Below, piece by piece: positions 9,087 through 16,653 of a stretch of DNA of 64,000 nucleotides. How positions within the stretch are numbered: the stretch's first letter is position 1; every line of letters starts with the position of its first letter. Location: the NCBI GenBank assembly GCA_964531695.1, contig CAZHEH010000011.1, positions 1 through 64,000 of the forward strand, read 5' to 3'. The DNA comes from JAGXKT01 sp964531695. GTDB lineage: Bacteria; Planctomycetota; Phycisphaerae; SM23-33. The translations under genes were made by a program, and so were the position numbers. The notes beneath the pieces are model-generated. The model did not search any database, had not been told where the DNA came from, and saw only the letters and a list, made by a program, of their open reading frames with translations.

Positions 9087-10151
9087 TCAGTGGCTCACCA
9101 CATGCGAGCTGCCGCCGTTCTCGGCCGCGATGCGCGCCATGACCTCGGCCGCCTCGGCATCGTCGCTGCCATACAGGTACGTGTCGAGTACGTACTTCGG
9201 CTCGCCGTCGTCGCCTCGGTTGTGTTCCCGCAGCCAGGCCATGACGGCCTCGTTGCCGACCTTTCCGTCGTACTCGTTGCTTGCGCGGCCGAGACCGTCG
9301 AAGTCCCCGTCCGACAGCAGGACGATCAGTTTCGGGCCGTCGCCGCCGGCCGCGCCCATCACCTCGAATGCCCGCTTCAACGCCGGCAGCACCTGCGTCC
9401 GTCCGCGTGGAACCAACCCGTCCAGAAAGTCGGCCGCTCGCATCTTGCTCCGGTCCGCAGCAAAGACCAATCGACCCGGCGCCATCTCAACCGGCTCATC
9501 CGGGCCGAAGAAGATCAGGTGGAACCGTTGGGACGGCACCAATCCCCCGACAGACAACGCCAACTCGCTTCTCAAAATGTCGAAGGCGCCCCGCGAGGAC
9601 ATCGAGCCGGAACGGTCGATCACGAACACCACGTCCGAGGCCCGGCGCTTCTGCCGGAAGACGTCGACCGGCGGCCCCTCCTCGCAGGTGCCGTCGGGAA
9701 CGCCCAGGCCGCGGCCCGGCCTCCACCCATCGGGAACGCCCACGCCCGAGGGCCGGTCCGGCCGGTATGCCGCCAGCGTTACCGTCGGCCGCCGGACACC
9801 GGCGCCGGGGGACCGCCTCGACCGCCAGCCGTCCGGATTCGTCGACGACTGGAAGTGCTTATCGTCCAGCGAAATGCGCAGGCGCTCGGTCTTGTCGCGG
9901 AAGCCCTCCTGCGGGGCGGTCTCGCGGTCGGCGGGCGTATCGAGCACGAGCATCGCCACGAACATCATCACCAGCGCGAGCCCCAGATGGAACACCAAGC
10001 TGATGATCCAGGGCATGCCGCGGGCGAGGGCGGCTTCGGCGTCGCAGGATTCCACCCCCGAACCGCGGGCGGGACACTTGGTCGATTCCACTTCGACGGA
10101 TTCGGAACAGTCGGTGCGGTCGGGATTTGCGGAGTTGGGCTCTCTGTGCAT
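9087..10151 (-). CDS. Membrane-anchored vWA domain protein, paralogue
   Basis: A 354-residue paralogue of the neighbouring zinc-ribbon vWA protein. It keeps the transmembrane helix (about 47-70, MPWIISLVFHLG matching the paralogue) and the C-terminal vWA domain with DRSGS at 179-183, TQVLPALKRAFEV and LLSDGDF. It lacks a proper N-terminal zinc ribbon: Cys15, Cys26 and Cys36 are scattered, without two CxxC pairs. The linker also differs. The ATG at 10151 has GGAG about 7-8 bases upstream; the longer upstream in-frame sequence is Pro/Arg-rich and unlikely to be coding. It is separated by 389 bases from the paralogue and has its own copy of the conserved leader element, so the two may be co-regulated but transcribed separately. 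Confidence 0.87.
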   Translation of the reverse strand: MHREPNSANPDRTDCSESVEVESTKCPARGSGVESCDAEAALARGMPWIISLVFHLGLALVMMFVAMLVLDTPADRETAPQEGFRDKTERLRISLDDKHFQSSTNPDGWRSRRSPGAGVRRPTVTLAAYRPDRPSGVGVPDGWRPGRGLGVPDGTCEEGPPVDVFRQKRRASDVVFVIDRSGSMSSRGAFDILRSELALSVGGLVPSQRFHLIFFGPDEPVEMAPGRLVFAADRSKMRAADFLDGLVPRGRTQVLPALKRAFEVMGAAGGDGPKLIVLLSDGDFDGLGRASNEYDGKVGNEAVMAWLREHNRGDDGEPKYVLDTYLYGSDDAEAAEVMARIAAENGGSSHVVSH

Positions 10152-10302
10152 GGCGCACGCTCCATTCCCCTGATGGGGGGCTGTGCCGCCTCCGGGCCGT
10201 GCGGGTCCCGGCCACGGGAAGGCCGGGCGCAACGCCGGAGCCGGCGGCTTGGTTTGTCGGCGGAGGCGGCGGCATGCAGTCCGTCGCCCCATGGCTTCTA
10301 TC

Positions 10303-10370
10303 GGCGTGACGGGCCTGGCCGCATCGGCCGATGTGGGCCCGCTGAGGCGGGCACGATCGCCCGCCCGGAG
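10303..10370 (-). promoter_or_regulatory. Candidate structured 5' leader element, copy B
   Basis: Second copy of the element at 8865-8932, in the 356-base non-coding stretch 10152-10507. The 7-bp stem is 10365-10359 with 10352-10346, with a six-base loop. The pair G10350-C10361 replaces A-T in copy A, so pairing is kept while sequence changes. The 3' part ends in the shared minus-strand string GGCCCGTCACGCC. Distance to the vWA start (about 152-219 bases) is close to that of copy A (168-235). No convincing -10 box is seen immediately upstream of this copy. Confidence 0.5.
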
Positions 10371-10491
10371 AGATCATCGGGCATGCGCGGCGCCGCTCAT
10401 GTGCCGCTCGGGCGCCGCCGGTGGTATTCTACACATGAGACGCCTCGGCCGACCGCGGTGTTCCGCTGTTCGCGCGGCGTCCGCCGGCCGA

Positions 10492-10497
10492 TACAAT
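10492..10497 (+). promoter_or_regulatory. -10 box for tRNA-Leu
   Basis: TACAAT matches the consensus -10 hexamer at five of six positions and ends 10 bases before the tRNA. The -35 region (TTCGCG at 10469-10474) is poor. Confidence 0.5.
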
Positions 10498-10507
10498 GCG
10501 TGGCGAC

Positions 10508-10589
10508 GCGAGGGTGGCGGAACTGGCAGACGCGCCAGGTTTAGGTCCTGGTCCCGAAAGGGGTGCAGGTTCGAGTCCTGTCCCTCGCA
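10508..10589 (+). tRNA. tRNA-Leu (anticodon UAG)
   Basis: A complete class II tRNA. The acceptor stem GCGAGGG pairs with CCCTCGC, with discriminator A at 10589. The anticodon stem CCAGG/CCTGG encloses the loop TTTAGGT, giving anticodon TAG and decoding CUA and related Leu codons. The long variable arm (TCCCGAAAGGGG region) is characteristic of tRNA-Leu, and the T arm has GGTTCGAGTCC. The 3' CCA is not encoded. It stands alone between the vWA gene and the exopolysaccharide locus; tRNA genes are common integration sites, but no integrase or attachment repeat is seen here. Confidence 0.97.
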
Positions 10590-10614
10590 ATGGCGGCGTC
10601 GGGCGGGGTGTGCG

Positions 10615-11310
10615 TCAGTACGCGCCGCGCGCGGAGAGCACGGCGGGGATCGTCTGCACAAGGATCAGCACGTCCAGCCACGTGCTGCGGTGGGAGATGT
10701 AGTAAAGGTCGAGACGGACCCAGCGGTCGTAGCTCAGCTCGCTCCGACCGGAGATCTGCCACAGACAGGTCAGGCCCGGCTTGACCTTCATGCGGTCCCG
10801 CGCCAAGCCGCGCGTCTCCTGCGCCTCGGGCAGCCAGAGCGGCCGCGGACCGACAAGCGACATCTCGCCGCGCAGCACGTTGAGCAGTTGCGGCAGCTCG
10901 TCGATGCTGCTCCGCCGCAGGAAGCGCCCCACGGGCGTCACGCGCGGGTCGTCCGGCACCTTGAACACCGGGCCCCGGTAGAGATTCCGCGACTTCAGCA
11001 ACGAGCGGTCCTCTTCGGCGCCGGATCGCATGGAACGGAACTTGTACATGGTGAAGGGCCGGCCGTCTCGGCCCGCGCGGTCCTGTCGGAACAGAGCCGG
11101 CCCCCGCGAGGTGAGCTTGATGAGCGCGGCCGCCACGAGCATGATCGGCAAGAGCGCCGCAAGCAGCAGCGACGCCCCGACGACATCCACAACGCGCTTG
11201 GCTCGCTCGTAGCCCGGGGAGCCGGCCACCGCCACCTCCCAGGACGCCTCTCCGAGCGTGTCCCGTGTCGCGGCCGGTTGTGCCGTCGCCACCGTCATGC
11301 TCGCGTTCAT
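10615..11310 (-). CDS. Initiating sugar transferase (bacterial sugar transferase family)
   Basis: Polyprenyl-phosphate sugar-1-phosphate transferase that would begin the exopolysaccharide repeat unit by moving a sugar phosphate from a nucleotide sugar onto undecaprenyl phosphate. The 231 residues match the catalytic domain: a membrane segment at about 42-66, the patterns RDGRPFTMYKFRSMR, IDELPQLLNVL, SLVGPRPL and VKPGLTCLWQISGR. It lacks the N-terminal multi-helix domain of the long WbaP/CpsE forms, so it is the short (PglC/WecA-independent) type. Its ATG overlaps the stop of the upstream glycosyltransferase (11307-11310). It is the last gene of the locus. The sugar it transfers cannot be told from sequence. 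Confidence 0.93.
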   Translation of the reverse strand: MNASMTVATAQPAATRDTLGEASWEVAVAGSPGYERAKRVVDVVGASLLLAALLPIMLVAAALIKLTSRGPALFRQDRAGRDGRPFTMYKFRSMRSGAEEDRSLLKSRNLYRGPVFKVPDDPRVTPVGRFLRRSSIDELPQLLNVLRGEMSLVGPRPLWLPEAQETRGLARDRMKVKPGLTCLWQISGRSELSYDRWVRLDLYYISHRSTWLDVLILVQTIPAVLSARGAY

Positions 11311-12398
11311 GCCTCCAGTGCCTCTTGGTAGATGCCCTCAAGCGCGCCGGCCGGGGCGGACCAATCGCGGGTCGACAGCACATGCCGCCGGGCCCGCTCG
11401 CCCATTTCTGCGCGGAGCGGCTCGCTATCAAGACATCGGCGGATCTCCGGGCCCAATTCACTTGTCCGGCCGCTCCAGTATAGGGCGGCCTCCCCGAGGG
11501 CCGCGCGGTTGGCGGGAATGTCCGCCGCGAGCACGCACCGCCCGTGCACGGCCGCCTCCAGCAGCACCAGAGACATGCCTTCCAGGCCGCTGGGCTGAAC
11601 CACAAGCGCGGCGTGTGCGTACAGCGCCGCCAGGGCTTCGCCGCACCGCTCGCCGAGGAACCGGACGCCCCCGGGGGCTTCCCGGCGGCACCGGCGGGCG
11701 TAGCTGCCGGAGTTCATCTCGCCGACGACAACCAGCTCGCGGCCCGGTATGGGCGTCTCCCGCCAGGCCCGCAGCAGCGCGTCCAGCCGCTTCTCGGGCA
11801 CAACCCGCCCCACGTTGAGCACGTAGCCGTCCGGGCGGAGCCCCCACTCCGCCAGACGCTCCGGCGGCGGTGCCGGCCGCGGGCGGACGCCGTTCGGCAC
11901 GCACGCCACCGGACGGCCGTACGCGGCGGACAGGTCGTCTGCGAGCGGTTGCGAAACGGCCGTCACTGCCGTGGCATGCCGCATCCCGCGGCAGAGCCCG
12001 AGTCGCAGCACCCGCTTCGCCGGAGCGGACCACTTCTCGCGCCGCCAGTCCGGCGCGTGCACGGTGAAGACCACGGGCAGCCCCGCCCGCGCCGCCATGC
12101 CGCACCACAACGCCGGTCCGGGCGAATGGACATGCAGCACGTCCACTTCCCGCCGCAGGGCGTCCCGCATGGCGGTGTAGCTGTGGGTGGGCGTGTCCAG
12201 GTGCTTGCCGGGCAGCCCGCCGGTCACGACGACCCGCCCTGCGGGCGGGCGTGGGTCCGGGCCCAGGTAGTGCCGCCGCCCGTAGACGAGCACATCATGC
12301 CCCCGCCCGGCCAGTTCGCGCGTCAGTTCCTCGACGACGCGCTCCGCGCCGCCGGAGCGGGCGGGAATGCCCCGCGTACCGATCATGGCGATACGCAT
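11307..12398 (-). CDS. Glycosyltransferase family 4 protein
   Basis: A 363-residue retaining GT-B glycosyltransferase. The N-terminal domain begins with IGTRGIPARSGGAERVVEEL, the acceptor-side pattern of GT4 enzymes. The C-terminal domain has NVGRVVPEKRLDALL and the donor-binding EX7E region EGMSLVLLEAA. The start ATG at 12398 shares its first base with the stop of the upstream glycosyltransferase (TGATG arrangement), so the two are co-translated. Probably adds one sugar to the lipid-linked exopolysaccharide unit on the cytoplasmic face. A longer in-frame extension upstream lies inside the neighbouring gene and is not coding in this frame. Confidence 0.92.
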   Translation of the reverse strand: MRIAMIGTRGIPARSGGAERVVEELTRELAGRGHDVLVYGRRHYLGPDPRPPAGRVVVTGGLPGKHLDTPTHSYTAMRDALRREVDVLHVHSPGPALWCGMAARAGLPVVFTVHAPDWRREKWSAPAKRVLRLGLCRGMRHATAVTAVSQPLADDLSAAYGRPVACVPNGVRPRPAPPPERLAEWGLRPDGYVLNVGRVVPEKRLDALLRAWRETPIPGRELVVVGEMNSGSYARRCRREAPGGVRFLGERCGEALAALYAHAALVVQPSGLEGMSLVLLEAAVHGRCVLAADIPANRAALGEAALYWSGRTSELGPEIRRCLDSEPLRAEMGERARRHVLSTRDWSAPAGALEGIYQEALEA

Positions 12399-13576
12399 CA
12401 GAGGGCCTCCCGATAGATCGCTTCGGTGGCCTCGGCGACGGCGCGGGGCTCGTGCCGCGGACGGATCCGCTCCTGCCCGGCGGCTGCCATCGTGCGGCGG
12501 GCCTCGGCATCGGCCAGCACCTGCCCCGCGACGGCCAAGAGACGATCTGCATCGCCCGTCGCGAAGGTCCGGCCGGTGCGGCCGTCCCGGACGAACTCTC
12601 GCAGCGGCGGTTGGTCCGGTACGATGACCGCACGCCCCGCCGTCATCGCCTCGAGCATCGCCACCGGCGCGTTTTCCATGCAGCGACTGGGCAGCACGAG
12701 CGCGGCCGCGCGGGCCAGCTCCCGCGCCACACCCGCGCGATCCGTCGAGCCGGGCAGCGAGACATTGGCCAACCCTCGGGCCTTCACCGCCGCCCGCAGC
12801 GGCGCCAGCTCCGGACCCTCGCCGAGCACGGTTACCCGCGCCTCGGGCAGGCCGGCCGCAAGATCGAGCATCAGGTCGGGGCCTTTCTCCGCGCTGAGTC
12901 GCCCGGCGTAGAGCAGGCGATTGCCCTCGGGCTCGACCGGCGGCAGCGCCGGCGCGGGCACCGGCAGCGGCCAGATGCGAAGCTTGCCCGCGGGAATCCC
13001 CGTCTCCCGCAGCACGTCCGCCATGTAGCGCGTCGGGCACAGGAAGTGCTCGATTCCGCGGACATACCGGCGTGCGATCCGCTGGGCGTAGCTCTCAATC
13101 GCCAGCCCGAGGCCCGCCGCACCGGCGCACCGCGACGAGGCGGCATGCAGCAGGTTTCCGGAAAGGCACCGCCGACAAAGGCCGTCCGAGCGGTAGAAGT
13201 GCCGCGTGGGACAGGCGAGGCGGTAGTCGTGCACCGTCATCACGGCCGGGATGTCCGCGCGCCGTAATACGCCGAGAATCGACGGCGTCAGGTGGTGGTA
13301 GATGTTGTGCAGATGGGCGATGTTGACGCGGCGAGTCGCCAGGAACCGCGTCAGTAGACGGGCCGCCTGCCGGTTGTGGATCATCCGCGGCAGGTCGCGG
13401 GGGCGAGCGCGGGTGAAGTCATGCCGGCGGGGCATGTCGTCGCGGCCGCCGGGCGGCACGTTGCCAAACTGCAGCACCTCGTGCCCGTCGCGGCGCTGCT
13501 CGGCCGCCAAGGCGTCGATGACGGCGGCCACGCCTCCGGTCGGCGGCAGGAACTTGTCAACGTGCAGTATCCGCAC
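12398..13576 (-). CDS. Glycosyltransferase family 4 protein
   Basis: A 392-residue GT-B enzyme with N-terminal KFLPPTGGVAAVIDAL and C-terminal donor-site pattern ENAPVAMLEAMTAGRAVIV. Between them lies a cysteine-bearing segment (DYRLACPTRHFYRSDGLCRR), frequent in GT4 enzymes of capsule loci. Its start lies 19 bases inside the upstream radical SAM gene and its stop overlaps the next glycosyltransferase. It is likely to transfer one sugar of the repeat unit. The substrate is unknown. Confidence 0.92.
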   Translation of the reverse strand: MRILHVDKFLPPTGGVAAVIDALAAEQRRDGHEVLQFGNVPPGGRDDMPRRHDFTRARPRDLPRMIHNRQAARLLTRFLATRRVNIAHLHNIYHHLTPSILGVLRRADIPAVMTVHDYRLACPTRHFYRSDGLCRRCLSGNLLHAASSRCAGAAGLGLAIESYAQRIARRYVRGIEHFLCPTRYMADVLRETGIPAGKLRIWPLPVPAPALPPVEPEGNRLLYAGRLSAEKGPDLMLDLAAGLPEARVTVLGEGPELAPLRAAVKARGLANVSLPGSTDRAGVARELARAAALVLPSRCMENAPVAMLEAMTAGRAVIVPDQPPLREFVRDGRTGRTFATGDADRLLAVAGQVLADAEARRTMAAAGQERIRPRHEPRAVAEATEAIYREAL

Positions 13577-14600
13577 ACGGCGGCTCCGGGCGGGCCCGTA
13601 CCTCGGGTGTCGCGGGCAGGCACGGCAGGCCCAAGTGCGCCAGCGGCTTGTGCAGCGCCACCCACGCCAGCACGCCCGGCCATCGGGTTCGATACGTCGC
13701 GCGCGCCGTGCAGATCATCCAGCACCGCTGTCCGCAGCGCTCGGCGGCACGGCGGGCGCGCCGGGCCTCGGGGGAGTACCAGAGCGTCTCCCAATCGCTC
13801 TCGGCGAGGTTCCCCATCGCCCGGCCCTGCACCGAGCACGAATGGACCATGCCGTCCGCCTGCACGAAGAAGAACTCGCGCCCCGCCGCGCGGCGTGTCC
13901 GCCACGGGCGCCCCAGAAGCTTGCGGTACGTGCCGGCCAGGAAGTGCGCCCGCAACCATTGCTTCGGCCGGGGGGAACGCAGCCAACGCGAAACGACCCG
14001 CTCGAAGGCGGCGCGGTCGGGCACGGCCGGCTCGGCCGCCCCGACGCCCAGGTGCGTCCCCGCCGCGTGGGCCGCCACCACGCCAAGCTCGAGCCCGCGC
14101 TGGTCGGCGAAGTCCGCCACGCGCTCCAGTTCGTCCAGGTTCGCCGGCGAGAGCGTCATGCTCAGCCGCAATCCGCCGTAGCCCTCGCCCGACAGCACGT
14201 CGAGCGTGCCCACGGCCGCGTCGAACGCGCCCGGAATGCCGCGGACACGATCGTGCGCCGCGCCGATGCCGTCCAAGCTCACGGCCAGCCGCACGTCCGG
14301 GTCCACCGCGCGAATCTCGGCCATCATGCCGTCGATCCGCGCGGGGACGTAGCCATTGGTGGAGATCGTGATCCGCGCCCGCGGGCAGCGCCGCCGCACG
14401 CGCCGGACGAACTCCGGCAGGTCGTCCCGCAGGAACGGCTCGCCGCCGGACAGGTTCACCGTGCGCAGCGACTGCGGGAGCTTGTCCATGTGCTCCGGTC
14501 GCAGGGCGTCCGGCCGCGTGTCCCGCCAGACATTGCACATCAGGCAGCGCGCGTTGCAGCGGAACGTCGTCGCGATGACCGCATCCGTGGGGGTCGGCAT
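13557..14600 (-). CDS. Radical SAM protein within the exopolysaccharide locus
   Basis: A 347-residue radical S-adenosylmethionine enzyme. The CX3CX2C motif at Cys15, Cys19 and Cys22 binds the [4Fe-4S] cluster that cleaves SAM. SGGEP at about residues 51-55 and the strand ARITISTNGY follow the family pattern. The C-terminal 120 residues contain several Cys (CSVQGRAMGNL, then CGQRC and MICTA), like a SPASM/twitch auxiliary-cluster domain. It is embedded among glycosyltransferases with a 20-base overlap to the next gene, so it is expressed with them. Radical SAM enzymes in such loci can epimerise or dehydrate sugars or modify a peptide; no peptide substrate gene is seen. The substrate is unknown. 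Confidence 0.88.
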   Translation of the reverse strand: MPTPTDAVIATTFRCNARCLMCNVWRDTRPDALRPEHMDKLPQSLRTVNLSGGEPFLRDDLPEFVRRVRRRCPRARITISTNGYVPARIDGMMAEIRAVDPDVRLAVSLDGIGAAHDRVRGIPGAFDAAVGTLDVLSGEGYGGLRLSMTLSPANLDELERVADFADQRGLELGVVAAHAAGTHLGVGAAEPAVPDRAAFERVVSRWLRSPRPKQWLRAHFLAGTYRKLLGRPWRTRRAAGREFFFVQADGMVHSCSVQGRAMGNLAESDWETLWYSPEARRARRAAERCGQRCWMICTARATYRTRWPGVLAWVALHKPLAHLGLPCLPATPEVRARPEPPCADTAR

Positions 14601-14632
14601 GTTCTTCCTATCGGCCGGATCGAGGCCTCGGC

Positions 14633-15736
14633 TCAGCGGGCGGCGGCACTTCGCACGGCCGCGCGGAACAGCCGTTCGAACGCCTCCGCCATGCGGGGCC
14701 GGCTGAAGCGGCCGGCTCGCCTCTTCGCGGCTTGGCCCAGTCGCTCGCGCCCGGCGGGGTCGTCGAGCAGGCGTGCGAGCGCGCCCGCCAGCTCCTCGGG
14801 TCGTCCGGGCGCGACCTTGAGCCCCTCGACACCGTGGGCGAAGACCTCGTCAAAGCCCGGCACGTCACTCACCACGGTAGGCAGCCCGGCCGCCATCGCC
14901 TCCAGCGTGGCGCGGCTGAACACCTCGCTGCGGGTCGACAGGACGAACACGTCGGCGGCGGCCAGCAGCGCCGGGACGTCGTCGCGCCGCCCGGCAAGCG
15001 TCACGCGGCCAGCCAGCCCGGCGCGGTTCGCCGCCCGCTTCATGCCCGGCGAATCCGTGCCGCGCCCCACCAGCAGCAGGTGGAAGTCGTCGCGCTCGCC
15101 CGCGAGGCGCCCGGCCGCGGCGAGCAGCGTATCGAAGTCTTTGTCCGGCATGACGTTGGCGACTTGAATGAGGACACGCTTGTCCGCGGGAAGCTCCACG
15201 GGCGGCGTGGGCGGCGCCGCCGGCGCCGCGTCGATGCCGTTCGGGATGATGCAGGTCCCCCGGCGGGCAAGCCCGCGCCGAGCCGCCTCGCGGCGTTGAT
15301 GGCGGCTGAGCATCACTATCGCGTCCAGCCGGCCGCGGCGCTGCGCTCGCCGGAGTCGCGGCACGAAGTCTCCCCCCTGCCCGCCGGGCGCCGAGTGGCA
15401 CCAGCAGACACGCGCGACCCGCCGGCCGGACAGCGCCGCGCCCCAGAGCCCGTGGAACATCGCGTTGCGGGCGACATCGACGATCAGCAGCACGTCCACG
15501 CGGGAGCCGCCGAGGATGCCCGCGGCGCGCATCGGGCCGGCGGGGTCGAGCCGCCGGCGGGTCAGCGGCGGCATCACGGCTGCTCCGGCATCCGCGAAGG
15601 CGCCGGCCAGCCCCCCGCCGCCCCGCGCGGGGGCGACGAGAAAGTCCACACGCCCGCGTAGCGCGCGGACGAGGTCCAGGGCGGCCAGCTCCGCGCCGCC
15701 GATCCTCAGGTCGCAGAGCACCATCATCACCCGCAT
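14633..15736 (-). CDS. Glycosyltransferase family 4 protein
   Basis: A 367-residue GT4 enzyme with N-terminal LRIGGAELAALDLVRAL, the middle strand VLIQVANVMPDKDFDTLL and the donor-binding EX7E region EVFSRATLEAMAAGLPTVVSD. The ATG at 15736 lies ten bases inside the upstream GT2 gene; an alternative ATG nine bases further in would shorten it by three residues. A 32-base gap separates it from the radical SAM gene. Likely a cytoplasmic step in assembly of the lipid-linked saccharide. Confidence 0.92.
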   Translation of the reverse strand: MRVMMVLCDLRIGGAELAALDLVRALRGRVDFLVAPARGGGGLAGAFADAGAAVMPPLTRRRLDPAGPMRAAGILGGSRVDVLLIVDVARNAMFHGLWGAALSGRRVARVCWCHSAPGGQGGDFVPRLRRAQRRGRLDAIVMLSRHQRREAARRGLARRGTCIIPNGIDAAPAAPPTPPVELPADKRVLIQVANVMPDKDFDTLLAAAGRLAGERDDFHLLLVGRGTDSPGMKRAANRAGLAGRVTLAGRRDDVPALLAAADVFVLSTRSEVFSRATLEAMAAGLPTVVSDVPGFDEVFAHGVEGLKVAPGRPEELAGALARLLDDPAGRERLGQAAKRRAGRFSRPRMAEAFERLFRAAVRSAAAR

Positions 15737-16653
15737 GCCAGCGTCCTCGCCTCGCGAAGTCCGCGTCGCCACAGCTCGCCGACGACGCCCGCCGCGAACC
15801 GCGCGTTGTGGCCGCGCAAGCTCAGCAGCGACCACATCGCGTACAGCGCGCTCATGCCCGCGAGCTGATATGCAGCCAGCAACCACGTGCCGGCGCCGCC
15901 GTCCGTGCTCCGACGGGCGATGTGCAGAAGGTTCGCGGCGTACATTCTCCCGCGGGCCCGCGCATCCGGGCGCCCGGTCGGCGCGGGGTCGTGCAGCGCC
16001 GTCAGCTCCGGCGCCCGGAACAGCGCGTGCCGCCGTCCGGCGCGGAAGCAGAACTCCATGTCCTCCCCCAGCGCATAGCCCGATAAGCTCTCGTCGAACC
16101 GTTCCGCGGCGGTCTCTCGGCGAAGCGTCAGCCCCCCGCCCGACAGCCGCGAAGCCGGCACGAGCCGCCCCGCCAGCGGCGCCGGCAGCTCCACGTAGCG
16201 GGCCACGCCCTGCCGGGGGCGCCAGCTTCCCTCGCCGAGCCATCTTGCCAGCACGTCCCACGCGCGGCGCGGCAGCCGCCGCGGGCCCGGCTCCCGAATG
16301 ACCGCCCCGATGCCGCCGACCTGCTCCTCCGCGTCGGCCGCGTAGAGCGCCTCCACGCGAGCGAAGTACTCCGGCGGGAAAGCGAGGTCATCCTCTCCGA
16401 AGACGATCACGTCCCCCTCCGCGGCGTCGATGCCCAGGTTCCGGGAGCGCGGCAGCGACGGGCGGTCGCCGCGGACGTAGCGGTAGCCGACGCCGGCGCC
16501 GCCCAACGGCCCGGCCAGGTCGGGCTCGCCGCCCGGACCGTCGTGGACGACGATCAGCTCGTCCGGCTTGCGGTGGCCCGCCAGCGCGGATTCCACGGCC
16601 GCGGCGAGGCCCGCCGGACGGTCGTGCGTCGGGATGACCAGAGAGATCCTCAT
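15727..16653 (-). CDS. Glycosyltransferase family 2 protein
   Basis: A 308-residue GT-A enzyme. It starts with the family 2 nucleotide-binding strand ISLVIPTHDRPAGLAAAVES. It has the metal-binding acidic motif in VIVFGEDDLAFP and a downstream GEDMEFCFRAG segment like the ED-containing base motif. A hydrophobic stretch near the C-terminus (LLAAYQLAGMSALYAMW) suggests membrane association. The ATG at 16653 overlaps the flippase stop by four bases. An inverting sugar transferase of the exopolysaccharide unit; the donor is unknown. Confidence 0.9.
   Translation of the reverse strand: MRISLVIPTHDRPAGLAAAVESALAGHRKPDELIVVHDGPGGEPDLAGPLGGAGVGYRYVRGDRPSLPRSRNLGIDAAEGDVIVFGEDDLAFPPEYFARVEALYAADAEEQVGGIGAVIREPGPRRLPRRAWDVLARWLGEGSWRPRQGVARYVELPAPLAGRLVPASRLSGGGLTLRRETAAERFDESLSGYALGEDMEFCFRAGRRHALFRAPELTALHDPAPTGRPDARARGRMYAANLLHIARRSTDGGAGTWLLAAYQLAGMSALYAMWSLLSLRGHNARFAAGVVGELWRRGLREARTLACG

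Noticed and set aside
10508..10589. Integrated element next to the tRNA-Leu gene
   Set aside because: No integrase, no direct repeat of the tRNA 3' end and no change in base composition were noticed in the flanking 15 kb.
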